64,000 bases of DNA from Micavibrio sp. UBA7689. Its GTDB lineage: Bacteria > Pseudomonadota > Alphaproteobacteria > Micavibrionales > Micavibrionaceae. How positions within the stretch are numbered: position 1 is the first letter of the stretch; each line of letters begins with the position of its first letter. The notes under the pieces were generated by a model. The model saw only the letters and a list, made by a program, of their open reading frames with translations. It was not told the DNA's origin and made no database searches. Location: positions 249,356-313,355 of the forward strand of contig DLGR01000045.1 in assembly GCA_002482805.1 (NCBI GenBank). The letters are read 5' to 3'. This document shows, in pieces, positions 8,521-17,497 of the stretch. The position numbers and the translations under genes are program-made.

Positions 8521-9156
8521 ATGAAGAAAATCAGAACTGCCAAAGGACGCAAAATTTCCTCGATCAAATGGCTGGAACGCCAGTTGACGGACCCTTACGT
8601 GCAAAAGGCGAAATCCGAAGGATACCGCTCCCGCGCCGCTTATAAGATCATGGAGATAGACGCCAAGGCACATATTCTGAAACGTGGCCAACTCGTTGTG
8701 GATCTGGGCGCTGCTCCCGGCGGCTGGTGTCAGGTCGCGGTGAAAAAGGGTTGCAAGGTTGTTGCTATCGATATTCTCGAAATGGATGAAATAGCGGGCG
8801 TAAAATTTTTTCAAATGGATTTCATGGACGACGCCGCGCCGCAAGTATTGATCGATGCGCTCGAAGGTGAGAAAGCGGATGTCGTCATGTCCGACATCGC
8901 GCACAACACGATTGGTCACAGAAATACCGACCATACGAAAATCATGTTGCTGGTCGAAGCGGGCTATGATTTCGCGTGCGAGGTTTTAAAACCCGGCGGC
9001 GCTTTTGTGGCCAAAGTGTTTCAAGGCGGCACAGAAACCGAACTTCTCACGCGCATGAAAAAAGACTTCCGCACGGTGAAACACATCAAACCGCCGTCTT
9101 CGCGCAAAGAATCTCCCGAGACGTATGTGGTCGCACAGGGCTTCCGCAAGGCTTGA
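8521..9156 (+). CDS. rlmE: 23S rRNA 2'-O-uridine methyltransferase RlmE (FtsJ/RrmJ)
   Basis: 211 residues. It methylates U2552 of 23S rRNA in the A-loop at a late stage of 50S assembly. The basic N-terminus leads to GYRSRAAYKI (first catalytic Lys), the SAM-binding loop VDLGAAPGGWCQVA, the catalytic Asp in VMSDIAHNTIGHRNTDH, the Lys in FVAKVFQGG and a final conserved Glu in KESPETYVVAQGF. The ATG at 8521 is chosen because the longer frame runs back into the preceding membrane-protein gene. Confidence 0.95.
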   Translation: MKKIRTAKGRKISSIKWLERQLTDPYVQKAKSEGYRSRAAYKIMEIDAKAHILKRGQLVVDLGAAPGGWCQVAVKKGCKVVAIDILEMDEIAGVKFFQMDFMDDAAPQVLIDALEGEKADVVMSDIAHNTIGHRNTDHTKIMLLVEAGYDFACEVLKPGGAFVAKVFQGGTETELLTRMKKDFRTVKHIKPPSSRKESPETYVVAQGFRKA

Positions 9157-9195
9157 GAAATCAGTTGGCATAAGGTATAATAAAGGAAGAAACAG

Positions 9196-9222
9196 GGCCG
9201 CTATATGCGGCCTTAATGTTGG
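9196..9222 (+). terminator. Possible terminator hairpin after rlmE
   Basis: GGCCGC (9196-9201) and GCGGCC (9207-9212) form a perfect 6-bp stem around TATAT, followed by TTAATGTT. The U tract is imperfect, so termination is uncertain. The trailing TTAATGTTGG is also one arm of a longer inverted repeat. Confidence 0.4.
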
Positions 9223-9349
9223 GCCACATTAACCGGATGCCGGCGCTCAAATCCTAAAAAATGTGGACTTAGTCCACCAACATTAACCATCCGATTTTGC
9301 TTTCCGCATAAAAAATACACCGAACGAACTGAACAAACATGAATGTTGG
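9213..9349 (+). promoter_or_regulatory. Inverted-repeat region upstream of guaB with alternative pairings
   Basis: TTAATGTTGG (9213-9222) is perfectly complementary to CCAACATTAA (9277-9286), and the same central arm can instead pair with AATGTTGG at 9342-9349. Between them lies a 15-base palindrome, GTGGACT-T-AGTCCAC (9263-9277). The core CATTAACC is repeated at 9228 and 9281. This may be a leader RNA or an operator array for guaB. It matches no riboswitch family I know. Confidence 0.4.
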
Positions 9350-9371
9350 TCGGGATTTAGGGAAAAATATC

Positions 9372-9399
9372 TTTACTTTTACCCTGAAACGACTATATA
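9372..9399 (+). promoter_or_regulatory. Candidate guaB promoter
   Basis: TTTACT (9372-9377) and TATATA (9394-9399) are 16 bases apart, about 38 bases before the guaB ATG. Both are four-of-six matches to sigma-70 boxes. If this is the main promoter, the upstream inverted repeats act as DNA sites rather than as leader RNA. Confidence 0.35.
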
Positions 9400-9421
9400 T
9401 GCCCTGCAAACGACGCATTAA

Positions 9422-10927
<1,506 letters not shown>

Positions 10928-10930
10928 TTG

Positions 10931-11113
10931 TTATTCGTTGTTTTGAAGTTTCTTGGCTTCACCTTGAACGGCTTCACCGACATCTTCCATGGCTTCGCCA
11001 ATGGAATCCGCCATTTTTTCTGCAGGCGTTTTCTTGGTGTTCTCGTAAATCAGAAGGCCGAGAATACCGATAAGGGCGATGGCGATAACAGCCAGAATTG
11101 CTTTTTGCGACAT
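10931..11113 (-). CDS. Small single-span membrane protein
   Basis: 60 residues. An N-terminal membrane segment (AILAVIAIALIGILGLLIY, residues ~5-23) is followed by a charged amphipathic helix rich in E, K and A (KMADSIGEAMEDVGEAVQ). It ends 3 bases from the convergent guaB stop, which leaves no room for a separate terminator. GGAA lies ahead of the ATG. The helix pattern resembles small stress or membrane-remodelling proteins, but no family is recognised. Confidence 0.65.
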   Translation of the reverse strand: MSQKAILAVIAIALIGILGLLIYENTKKTPAEKMADSIGEAMEDVGEAVQGEAKKLQNNE

Positions 11114-11165
11114 GATGGAATTCCTTCTTTAAAAAACCGATCATACGGCTTTTCGTGCGGATTGG

Positions 11166-12017
11166 CTATGGCTGCTGTTCGGTAAAATTAAGGGCCTGAA
11201 TAAAATAGCCTTTGGTGATATCGAGTATTTTTAAAACATCTTCGTTCGCCGATTTGTATTCACGTTGCAATTCCACTCTTTTTTGCAAAGCTTCGTCTTC
11301 AGGGATCAGCTGCAAAGCAATGAAACCCATTCTGTTAAGATCCAAAAGATCCAAAAGGGCGTCCATGCGGCGGCTGGTATGTTCTACGGCTTTGGTAAAA
11401 AGTTTACCCAGTTCAAGGCAGCCATCAACATAAGCTTCGCGCGGATTTTGGGGCAATTCGCGTGCGTAATCGAAATATTCCGCTTCTTGCACGGTGTCAC
11501 GCGTAGTTCCCGTTTGTGCGGAACTGGCTATATAATCGGTCACCATTTCAAAATCATAGCGTGCGGCCGCGGCGCGTTGTTGTACGAGCGGAAGGCGGAT
11601 AGCGCCATCCGGCTCCGCTTCGTTCAAACGACCCAAATCTTCTTCCGAAAGATTACCGATCTGCGTTAAAAAACTCTGCGCGATATTTTGATGCGCAATG
11701 ATATCTGCAACCGCAATGTCGGCCTCGGCATCCGTGTAAATATCGGGACGGGCGCGCAGAATAAGTCTTGCGCGGTCGAGCGCTTTTTCCACGATCTCGA
11801 TGCCGTTTTCAATTTCACGCATCAGATGGTTGGTGTGGTTTTGTAAAGAGCCGCGCTGCATATTCTGCGTAATCTCTTTGGTAAGTTTCATGGTGCCGAT
11901 ATTCGGATAGGGCTGTTCTTGTACGACTTCCGCCCCGCGGCGCAGGAGATCGCCTAGAAAGAACTGTTGTTGCGTCAGTTCCGGTATGGCCGCTTCTATA
12001 TCATCTGTGGTAATCAT
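11166..12017 (-). CDS. Hypothetical protein, helical, 283 aa
   Basis: No family recognised. No signal peptide or membrane span. The sequence is strongly helical and polar, with long charged stretches (IENGIEIVEKALDRARLILRARPD and RMDALLDLLDLNRMGFIALQLIPEDEAL) and a predicted coiled region near the C-terminus (LQREYKSANEDVLKILDITKGYF). This suggests a cytosolic scaffold, adaptor or flagellar-export-type helper rather than an enzyme, which is only inference. It is divergent from the GNAT gene at 12078, with 60 bases between the starts. Confidence 0.7.
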   Translation of the reverse strand: MITTDDIEAAIPELTQQQFFLGDLLRRGAEVVQEQPYPNIGTMKLTKEITQNMQRGSLQNHTNHLMREIENGIEIVEKALDRARLILRARPDIYTDAEADIAVADIIAHQNIAQSFLTQIGNLSEEDLGRLNEAEPDGAIRLPLVQQRAAAARYDFEMVTDYIASSAQTGTTRDTVQEAEYFDYARELPQNPREAYVDGCLELGKLFTKAVEHTSRRMDALLDLLDLNRMGFIALQLIPEDEALQKRVELQREYKSANEDVLKILDITKGYFIQALNFTEQQP

Positions 12018-12077
12018 GCGTGGTTATGTATAATAAAAGCCGCACAAAAGCAAGGATTTAAGTGTTACAAAGGGGGC

Positions 12078-12614
12078 ATGAACATTCGCAAAGCCATTCA
12101 TTCCGATATTCCCTCTATAGCAGCCCTCCATATCGAGGGCTGGAAGGGCGCCTATGGCGGTATTGTGGATCAATCCTATCTGGACACCCTCAACCTCGAT
12201 ATGCGGATCAAAAGCTGGACCGAATGGATGGCCTCTGGCGAAAGCGAGGTTTTCATCGGAGAAAAAGACGGCCGGATGGTAGGATTTGTCACGATCGGCC
12301 GCACCAAGACCGCGCCGCCCGGATCATCCCCCATACGCCCGTCCCATTCAGGCGAAATTTACGCCCTTTACCTGCACCCCGATGTTTGGAGGCAGGGCAT
12401 AGGCACGGCGTTGCTAAAACACGGCATGCGCGAGCTGAAGGCCAGAAAACATTCCACAGTGTGTCTATGGGTGTTGGATGCCAATGTCCGCGGCAAGGCG
12501 TTTTACGAAAAAATGGGCGGCCAGAAGCTGGGCGGAAAGATGATTGAAATCGGGCCATCCAATTTGAAGGAAATCTGTTACGGCTGGCGCGATACATCTG
12601 CCCTATGCGGGTAG
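12078..12614 (+). CDS. GNAT family N-acetyltransferase
   Basis: 178 residues from the ATG at 12078, with AGGGGG just upstream. Typical GNAT layout: N-terminal IRKAIHSDIPSIAALH, motif A with the acetyl-CoA loop LYLHPDVWRQGIGTALLKHG near residues 100-120, and the ending VLDANVRGKAFYEKMGG. The target (protein, antibiotic or metabolite) cannot be deduced. The frame is open further upstream, but that part overlaps the divergent gene's start region and lacks a ribosome site. Confidence 0.88.
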   Translation: MNIRKAIHSDIPSIAALHIEGWKGAYGGIVDQSYLDTLNLDMRIKSWTEWMASGESEVFIGEKDGRMVGFVTIGRTKTAPPGSSPIRPSHSGEIYALYLHPDVWRQGIGTALLKHGMRELKARKHSTVCLWVLDANVRGKAFYEKMGGQKLGGKMIEIGPSNLKEICYGWRDTSALCG

Positions 12615-12737
12615 GATATGTAAAAATTTTGCCGCATTTACTTGGTTTTGGACACATTTCCGCCACGATTGAAACACCTGCAAAAGAATCTTGCGCATAT
12701 TTATGTTTTCGGGGCCAAAACGCCCTAAATCCCTCTT

Positions 12738-12770
12738 GATCCCGCTGTGCTTTTGCACATAGTAGGGATC
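12738..12770 (+). promoter_or_regulatory. Extended stem-loop upstream of the small secreted protein
   Basis: GATCCC (12738-12743) pairs with GGGATC (12765-12770), and inside it GTGC (12747-12750) pairs with GCAC (12755-12758) around TTTT. It lies about 50 bases before the start at 12817. It has no U tract, so it may be an operator or an mRNA-stabilising element rather than a terminator. Confidence 0.35.
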
Positions 12771-12816
12771 GCCGAAAGCAATTGTGCAAAGGCTATTAAT
12801 TCTGAGGACCTAGACT

Positions 12817-13110
12817 ATGAACAAATACATGATGATGCTGGTAGCTGCCGGCCTGATGGTAGCCCCTGTAATGGCAAAAGCTGAAGACCATGCTGCTGAC
12901 CACGCTGCTCCTGCAGCCGAAGCCGCTGCTGAAGCTCCTGCTACGGCCGCTGTTGAAAAAGAACTCGCTGACGGTACGAAAGTTTCCGTTGAAGGCGATG
13001 CAGTTTCCATTGTTGCCGCTGACGGCACGAAAACGGCCGCTCCGGATGGCGAACACGCCCTTAAAGACGGTACGACGATCACCGTAAAAGACGGCAAAAT
13101 CGTCAAGTAA
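12817..13110 (+). CDS. Small secreted Ala/Glu-rich protein
   Basis: 97 residues. A signal peptide (residues 1-22, ending MAKA) is followed by an Ala/Pro/Glu/His-rich segment, then a lysine- and aspartate-rich beta-like region with a repeated pattern: ELADGTKVSVEGD, VAADGTKTAAPDG, ALKDGTTITVKDGK. The repeated DGT(K/T) suggests a small beta-repeat fold. GAGG lies ahead of the ATG, and a strong terminator follows. No family recognised; probably periplasmic or cell-surface. Confidence 0.75.
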   Translation: MNKYMMMLVAAGLMVAPVMAKAEDHAADHAAPAAEAAAEAPATAAVEKELADGTKVSVEGDAVSIVAADGTKTAAPDGEHALKDGTTITVKDGKIVK

Positions 13111-13143
13111 TTGACCTTCCGATTTTTCGGAATCAGACAAAAA

Positions 13144-13170
13144 GCCTGTCGCATTGCGGCAGGCTTTTTT
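13144..13170 (+). terminator. Intrinsic terminator
   Basis: A 9-bp stem GCCTGTCGC / GCGGCAGGC (one G-U pair) around ATT, ending in six T. It closes the small secreted-protein gene. Confidence 0.88.
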
Positions 13171-13207
13171 ACATCGCGTAACCAAAAATAATTGCCGAGC
13201 ACCCTCT

Positions 13208-13266
13208 TGCATCTGGGCAAAACGATGGCATGATGCCTCTCAGATTTTTTAGAAATAATTCTAAAA
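13208..13266 (+). promoter_or_regulatory. Candidate promoter and inverted repeat before the second small secreted protein
   Basis: TTGCAT (13208-13213) and CATGAT (13230-13235) are 16 bases apart. A perfect inverted repeat TTTTAGAA-ATAA-TTCTAAAA spans 13247-13266, just downstream and in the likely 5' leader, so it could be an operator or an mRNA hairpin. Confidence 0.35.
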
Positions 13267-13294
13267 TTCAACTTTCTTTTGTGGAGATTACCCG

Positions 13295-13537
13295 ATGAAA
13301 AAATACGCCCTGATGATGGCATCTGCCGCCCTGATCGCTTCCGCGCCTGCTTACTACGCTTTCCAAGCACAAGCTGAAGAAGCCGCTCCTGCCGCTGAAG
13401 CTGTTGCTCCTGTTTCCGAAGAAGCAAAAGCCGCTGATGCTGCCGCTACGCCGGCTGAAGGCACGCCTGCTGAAGCAGCTGCCGCTGAAACACCTGCTTC
13501 CGGCGAAGTTCCTGCTGAAGAAAAAGCAGCCGAGTAA
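13295..13537 (+). CDS. Small secreted Ala/Pro/Glu-rich protein
   Basis: 80 residues. The signal peptide (residues 1-27, ending AQA) is followed by a low-complexity tail made almost entirely of A, E, P and T (EEAAPAAEAVAPVSEEAK), predicted disordered and acidic. GTGGAG is the ribosome site, and its own terminator follows. It is not a clear homologue of the preceding small gene, but shares the layout: own leader, signal peptide, Ala/Glu-rich mature part. Function unknown. Confidence 0.65.
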   Translation: MKKYALMMASAALIASAPAYYAFQAQAEEAAPAAEAVAPVSEEAKAADAAATPAEGTPAEAAAAETPASGEVPAEEKAAE

Positions 13538-13560
13538 TTTCGGTTCGCACCTAATTAAAA

Positions 13561-13585
13561 GCCCGCCAAACCGGCGGGCTTTTTC
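13561..13585 (+). terminator. Intrinsic terminator
   Basis: GCCCGCC (13561-13567) pairs with GGCGGGC (13573-13579) around a 5-base loop, followed by TTTTTCTT. Confidence 0.9.
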
Positions 13586-13599
13586 TTGTCTGAAATTTC

Positions 13600-14688
13600 T
13601 TACGCAGCTTTGTCCATATACGGATAGTCGGTGTAGCCTTCCGCACCACCGCCGTAGAATGTTGCGGGGTTGGGCGCGTTGAGCGGCGCCCCTATTTTTA
13701 AACGCGTGACCAGATCGGGGTTGGCGATAAACGGAACGCCGAACGCGACCGCTTCGGCAAGTCCTTCATCCACCGCTTGATTGCCATGACCGGAATCATA
13801 ACCGCCATTGACGGTGATATTGCCCTGATAGGCTTTGGCGATTTGCGGCGTCACATAAGGCTCGCCTGCAAAAGCTTTGCCCGAATCCGGATACGGCTCC
13901 ATGATGTGCAGATAGGCCAGATTAAACGGGGTCAATGCGCGCGCATATTCGGTGAAAGTTTTGACGGGATCGGAATCATGCGTGCCGCCATTGGGGTTCG
14001 TCGGTGAAATGCGGATGCCGGTTTTATCCGCGCCTACCGCTTTTACAACCGCATCGACAACCTGCAAAGGGAATCGCAGACGGTTTTCGATAGAGCCTCC
14101 ATATTCGTCGGTGCGCTGGTTCGCGCCGTCACGCACGAATTGATCGAGCAGGTATCCATTCGCGCCATGAATTTCCACCCCGTCGAATCCTGCACGTATG
14201 GAACGCTTCGCCGCCGAGACGTAGTCATCGATAATTCCCGGAAATTCCGAAACCTCGAGAGAGCGCGGCACAGTATATTCTTTTTTCCCCGATGCATCGC
14301 GGGTAAAACCTTCGGGCTTTAACGCGGAGGGTGCAACCGTGGCTTCGCCGTTCTGGAACACGGGGTGGGAAAGGCGGCCCATATGCCAGAGCTGCAGTAC
14401 GATTTTCCCGCCACGCTTGTGCACGGCATCGGTGACGCGTTTCCAGCCCGCTTCCATTTCATCGGTGTAAATGCCGGGTGCTCCCGCCCAGCCATATCCT
14501 TGTGCTGAGATCGCGGTGGCTTCGGTAATGATCAGCCCCGCATCCGCGCGTTGGGCGTAATATTCGACCATCAGATCGTTGGGAATGCGGCTATCACCCG
14601 CGCGGCCACGCGTAAGCGGCGCCATGATGATGCGGTTATTCAAGGAAAGCCCGCCCAATTGGACGGGATCGAACAAGGTTTTGGTCAT
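13600..14688 (-). CDS. Old yellow enzyme family NADH:flavin oxidoreductase (NemA-like)
   Basis: 362 residues, a one-domain FMN barrel. These enzymes reduce activated C=C bonds and nitro or maleimide compounds with NAD(P)H. Motifs: N-terminal LFDPVQLGGLSLNNRIIMAPLTRGRA, GLIITEATAIS, LQLWHMGRLSHP, the substrate-binding GFDGVEIHGANGYLLDQFV, and C-terminal GVPFIANPDLVTRLK. A ribosome site (GGGG) precedes the ATG. Single-gene unit, convergent with the small secreted protein and divergent from the RsmB-like gene. Confidence 0.93.
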   Translation of the reverse strand: MTKTLFDPVQLGGLSLNNRIIMAPLTRGRAGDSRIPNDLMVEYYAQRADAGLIITEATAISAQGYGWAGAPGIYTDEMEAGWKRVTDAVHKRGGKIVLQLWHMGRLSHPVFQNGEATVAPSALKPEGFTRDASGKKEYTVPRSLEVSEFPGIIDDYVSAAKRSIRAGFDGVEIHGANGYLLDQFVRDGANQRTDEYGGSIENRLRFPLQVVDAVVKAVGADKTGIRISPTNPNGGTHDSDPVKTFTEYARALTPFNLAYLHIMEPYPDSGKAFAGEPYVTPQIAKAYQGNITVNGGYDSGHGNQAVDEGLAEAVAFGVPFIANPDLVTRLKIGAPLNAPNPATFYGGGAEGYTDYPYMDKAA

Positions 14689-14804
14689 TTTCTGCCCCTC
14701 TGTGGTATTTCTATCAGTGACAATGTATTGCGCCGCAAAAAATTCAAGCCAAAAATCCCAAAAAGTTTTCCTTTGGGCCGTAAAACAGGCTAAAGCTTCG
14801 CCCC

Positions 14805-16103
14805 ATGAGACCAGCAGCCCGTATCCAGAGTGCCATAGACCTCCTAGCCCGCATTAACGGGGGCCGTATTCCCATGGACAACACCATCCGTGACTTTATG
14901 GCGGCCAGACGTTTTATCGGCTCCAAGGACCGTACAGCGATTGTAGAGCGCGTCTATCGCGTCATGCGCTCCCACGCGCGACTGGGATGGTGGATGGAGC
15001 AGGGGGAAATGCAAGATACATCCCGTGCACGCGTGCTCGCCGATTTGATGTTCACGGAAACCCCGACCGAAACAGACCTCGAAACCATATTCATCGGTGG
15101 CAAACACGACCCCGATCCTCTGGATGAAAAAGAATTGGCATTCGCGGAATTTCTGCACGGTAAAGAATTAAACGATCCTGCTCAACCCGCGCACATTCGT
15201 GCCGAATGCCCAGAATGGGCGCGCGAAAAGCTGGAAACGCTTTTTCGTGGTGAATTCGAAGACCACATGAAGGCGATGATCGATCCCGCGCCTTTGGATC
15301 TTCGCGTCAACACGGTAAAAGGCAATATTGACGAAGCGCTGGAATCTTTAAAGAACGATGGCGTGCGCGTGAAGAAAACGCCGTATTCGCCCATTGCGCT
15401 TCGCGCGGAAGGCAAACCTTTTATGAGTGATACGAAGGCTTTCAAAAAAGGTCTTGTTGAAATTCAGGATGAAGGATCGCAATTGATCGGCCTTGTCAGT
15501 GGTGCCAAGCCCGGCATGCGCGTGCTCGATTTCTGCGCAGGCGGGGGCGGGAAAACGTTGGTGTTGGCTGCCATGATGAACAACAAAGGCAACATTGTTG
15601 CCATGGACAATGATTCCCGCCGCCTTGAAAAAGGCCGTCCACGTTACAAAAAGGCCGGCGTGCACAATGTGGAATTAAGATCGCTGGCTGAAGAACAAAA
15701 CCGCAAATGGCTCCGCCGTCAAAAAGGTACGATGGATGTGGTTCTGGTCGATGCGCCGTGTTCTTCGAGTGGTACGTGGCGCCGCAATCCCGATCTGCGC
15801 TGGCTTCATTACGGGCCGTCTTTGGATGAAATCAAACAGATGCAATCGGACATTCTGGACAAGGTGGCCGACAAGGTAAAAACCGGTGGGCGGTTGGTCT
15901 ATGCAACCTGTTCGCTCTTCCCCGAAGAAAACGAAGAACAGGTGGAAGCGTTCTTGACGCGCCACCCAAGCTATAAATTGCTCGAAGTCTCTGAACTCAC
16001 GTCCGAAAACCCGCTTCCCTCAACAGGGCCTTATTTGCGCCTGTTCCCGAAAGATCACGCCACGGACGGGTTCTTCGCTGCCGTCCTTGAAAAAACATCC
16101 TAA
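14805..16103 (+). CDS. RsmB/Sun-type RNA 5-methylcytosine methyltransferase
   Basis: 432 residues. It methylates a cytosine of rRNA (C967 of 16S in E. coli RsmB) using SAM. The N-terminal NusB-like helical part (AIDLLARINGGRIPMDNTIRDFMAARRFIGSKDR) is followed by the SAM-binding domain with LDFCAGGGGKTLVLAA, the general-base Asp region, and two cysteines of the catalytic pair in VDAPCSSSGTWRRNPD and YATCSLFPEEN. Placement between guaB and guaA is common in this class. The exact target base is inferred from the family. Confidence 0.9.
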   Translation: MRPAARIQSAIDLLARINGGRIPMDNTIRDFMAARRFIGSKDRTAIVERVYRVMRSHARLGWWMEQGEMQDTSRARVLADLMFTETPTETDLETIFIGGKHDPDPLDEKELAFAEFLHGKELNDPAQPAHIRAECPEWAREKLETLFRGEFEDHMKAMIDPAPLDLRVNTVKGNIDEALESLKNDGVRVKKTPYSPIALRAEGKPFMSDTKAFKKGLVEIQDEGSQLIGLVSGAKPGMRVLDFCAGGGGKTLVLAAMMNNKGNIVAMDNDSRRLEKGRPRYKKAGVHNVELRSLAEEQNRKWLRRQKGTMDVVLVDAPCSSSGTWRRNPDLRWLHYGPSLDEIKQMQSDILDKVADKVKTGGRLVYATCSLFPEENEEQVEAFLTRHPSYKLLEVSELTSENPLPSTGPYLRLFPKDHATDGFFAAVLEKTS

Positions 16104-16112
16104 AATCATTTC

Positions 16113-16159
16113 TTGACAAAGTTGCTTGTTGCCATCTATCACCATAATAGTTGGTAACA
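16113..16159 (+). promoter_or_regulatory. Promoter with overlapping inverted repeat, pentapeptide-repeat gene
   Basis: A consensus TTGACA (16113-16118) lies 18 bases before TATCAC (16137-16142). TGTTGCCA (16127-16134) and TGGTAACA (16152-16159) form a 7-of-8 inverted repeat that straddles the -10, as a repressor operator would. Confidence 0.5.
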
Positions 16160-16179
16160 AACATCTATGTGGGGTAGTA

Positions 16180-16851
16180 ATGATTATCAAATCCTTATCG
16201 GGTCATATTCTTTATCAATCAACACTCAAAACCATGCGTCTGGCGCTGGAAGAATGCGCGGAAAGAGGCATAGATTTAGAGGGCGCGGATTTACGGCGTA
16301 TGAAGCTTTCCTCCTGTAATCTCGATGGAATAAAGGCGCAAGGGGCGTCTTTCTGGGGTTCCGATCTGGAAGGAACGGATCTGGGTGTAGCCGATCTGTA
16401 CAACGCAGATTTCCGCTACACAAACCTTAAAGACGTTTGCATGGCGCAAAGCGATTTGCGCGGGTGCGACATGCGTGGGGCATATTTTTCACGCACGATT
16501 ATCGAGGGTGCCAATCTTGAAAATATTCAAGTCTCTTGTCCCAGCTTCTGGGATTGTGATTTATCGGGCGCGACAGGTTTGACAGGTGCCGTGTTATATC
16601 ATCTGGGGGAAACCCCCGTTCCGCTCGCCGAAATTCCCTTGATCGTGCGTGGGCTTGAAAAAACACTTGTTTTTGAAGGCCCGTATTGTTTTTGGGGCAA
16701 CATGCTTTATCGCGGCGGGGATATGCCACCCGCACTGGAGCGCTCTTTGTACACATTAAAAAGCAAGATTGATAAAATCCTGAAGAGTACTCATTCGCGC
16801 TCTGCGAATCCCCCTATCCCTAAGATAGTCGGCGGCAGTAACGAAAATTAA
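16180..16851 (+). CDS. Pentapeptide-repeat protein
   Basis: 223 residues from the ATG at 16180 with GGGG upstream. From about residue 30 to 140 the sequence follows the A(D/N)LXX pentapeptide rhythm, for example LEGADLRRMKLSSCNLDG, LEGTDLGVADLYNADF and GANLENI, which folds into a right-handed beta-helix. The C-terminal ~80 residues are unrelated (KTLVFEGPYCFWGNMLYRGGD). Some family members mimic DNA and block gyrase; here the role is unknown. It has its own promoter with an inverted repeat and is not in an operon with the RsmB-like gene. Confidence 0.85.
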   Translation: MIIKSLSGHILYQSTLKTMRLALEECAERGIDLEGADLRRMKLSSCNLDGIKAQGASFWGSDLEGTDLGVADLYNADFRYTNLKDVCMAQSDLRGCDMRGAYFSRTIIEGANLENIQVSCPSFWDCDLSGATGLTGAVLYHLGETPVPLAEIPLIVRGLEKTLVFEGPYCFWGNMLYRGGDMPPALERSLYTLKSKIDKILKSTHSRSANPPIPKIVGGSNEN

Positions 16852-16886
16852 CTTTTTGGAAAGAAGAAAGCCGTCATAAACAGCAC

Positions 16887-16911
16887 CCATAAACCTATGG
16901 TTGTTTTTTTT
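16887..16911 (+). terminator. Weak terminator or attenuator
   Basis: CCATA (16887-16891) and TATGG (16896-16900) flank AACC and are followed by TTG and a run of eight T. The stem is short, but the position between the pentapeptide gene and the next start fits termination. Confidence 0.4.
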
Positions 16912-16928
16912 AGAGAAGGAGTAAAATT

Positions 16929-17264
16929 ATGTTGATGTTACGCACGCCCAAGAAAAATATTTCCAAAAATATCGGCCCTTCATTTCAGCTTTACGATTTG
17001 TTGCAATTATCATGCAAAGAGCGGGAATGCCGCGCACAGTGTCTCTATGCCAAGCAAAAATGGAATGATTGGAAAAAATCTGCCCCGAAAATATCTTACC
17101 CGCACCTGAAATTTTATACGCATGTGGAAGGGGTTTTATTACGCCGTCATGCGCAGGATGCTGCAATGCTGTATCGTCTGGTGCGCAAAGATCGCATAGC
17201 GGCATTCCGCACATACGTCGAAAATTTACCAATTAGATCAGGAATATGCAGAGGTGTCCGATGA
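16929..17264 (+). CDS. Hypothetical basic protein, 111 aa
   Basis: 111 residues with a strong AGAAGGAG ribosome site. The sequence is basic with a Cys-rich patch (LSCKERECRAQCLYAKQKW) that may bind metal, and helical segments (DAAMLYRLVRKDRIAAFRTYVENL). No family recognised. Its TGA overlaps the ATG of the next small frame as ATGA, and a MarR-like gene follows, so the three may form a short operon. Confidence 0.6.
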   Translation: MLMLRTPKKNISKNIGPSFQLYDLLQLSCKERECRAQCLYAKQKWNDWKKSAPKISYPHLKFYTHVEGVLLRRHAQDAAMLYRLVRKDRIAAFRTYVENLPIRSGICRGVR

Positions 17265-17497
17265 TTATTTACGTCAGACTGGGCCGCGTTCGCGCCATCA
17301 CTGTGGAATGTAACAAGGAATTCGGCGGATTGCCGCTCTATAAAAGAAAAAGTTACCATTGCGAAACGATTGTGGATATGCCATATACTCAAATTATATT
17401 CACATCAGGAAAATGGACACCGACGAGAAGAGCGGCCAATGACAAACAAAAAACTGGTAAAATTACAATCGATCCTACAGGAACTGATCTCGATTGA
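17261..17497 (+). CDS. Possible small protein overlapping the MarR gene start
   Basis: 78 residues. The ATG shares ATGA with the stop of the preceding gene, and GAGGTG is 5 bases upstream, a typical coupled start. Against it, the last 59 bases overlap the MarR-like gene and the product (MIIYVRLGRVRAITVECNK...) has no recognised family. It could be a real coupled gene or only an open frame that couples translation into the MarR gene. Confidence 0.35.
   Translation: MIIYVRLGRVRAITVECNKEFGGLPLYKRKSYHCETIVDMPYTQIIFTSGKWTPTRRAANDKQKTGKITIDPTGTDLD

Noticed and set aside
12289..12789. 166-aa open frame on the - strand
   Set aside because: Overlaps the GNAT gene and its downstream leader; no ribosome site or family match.
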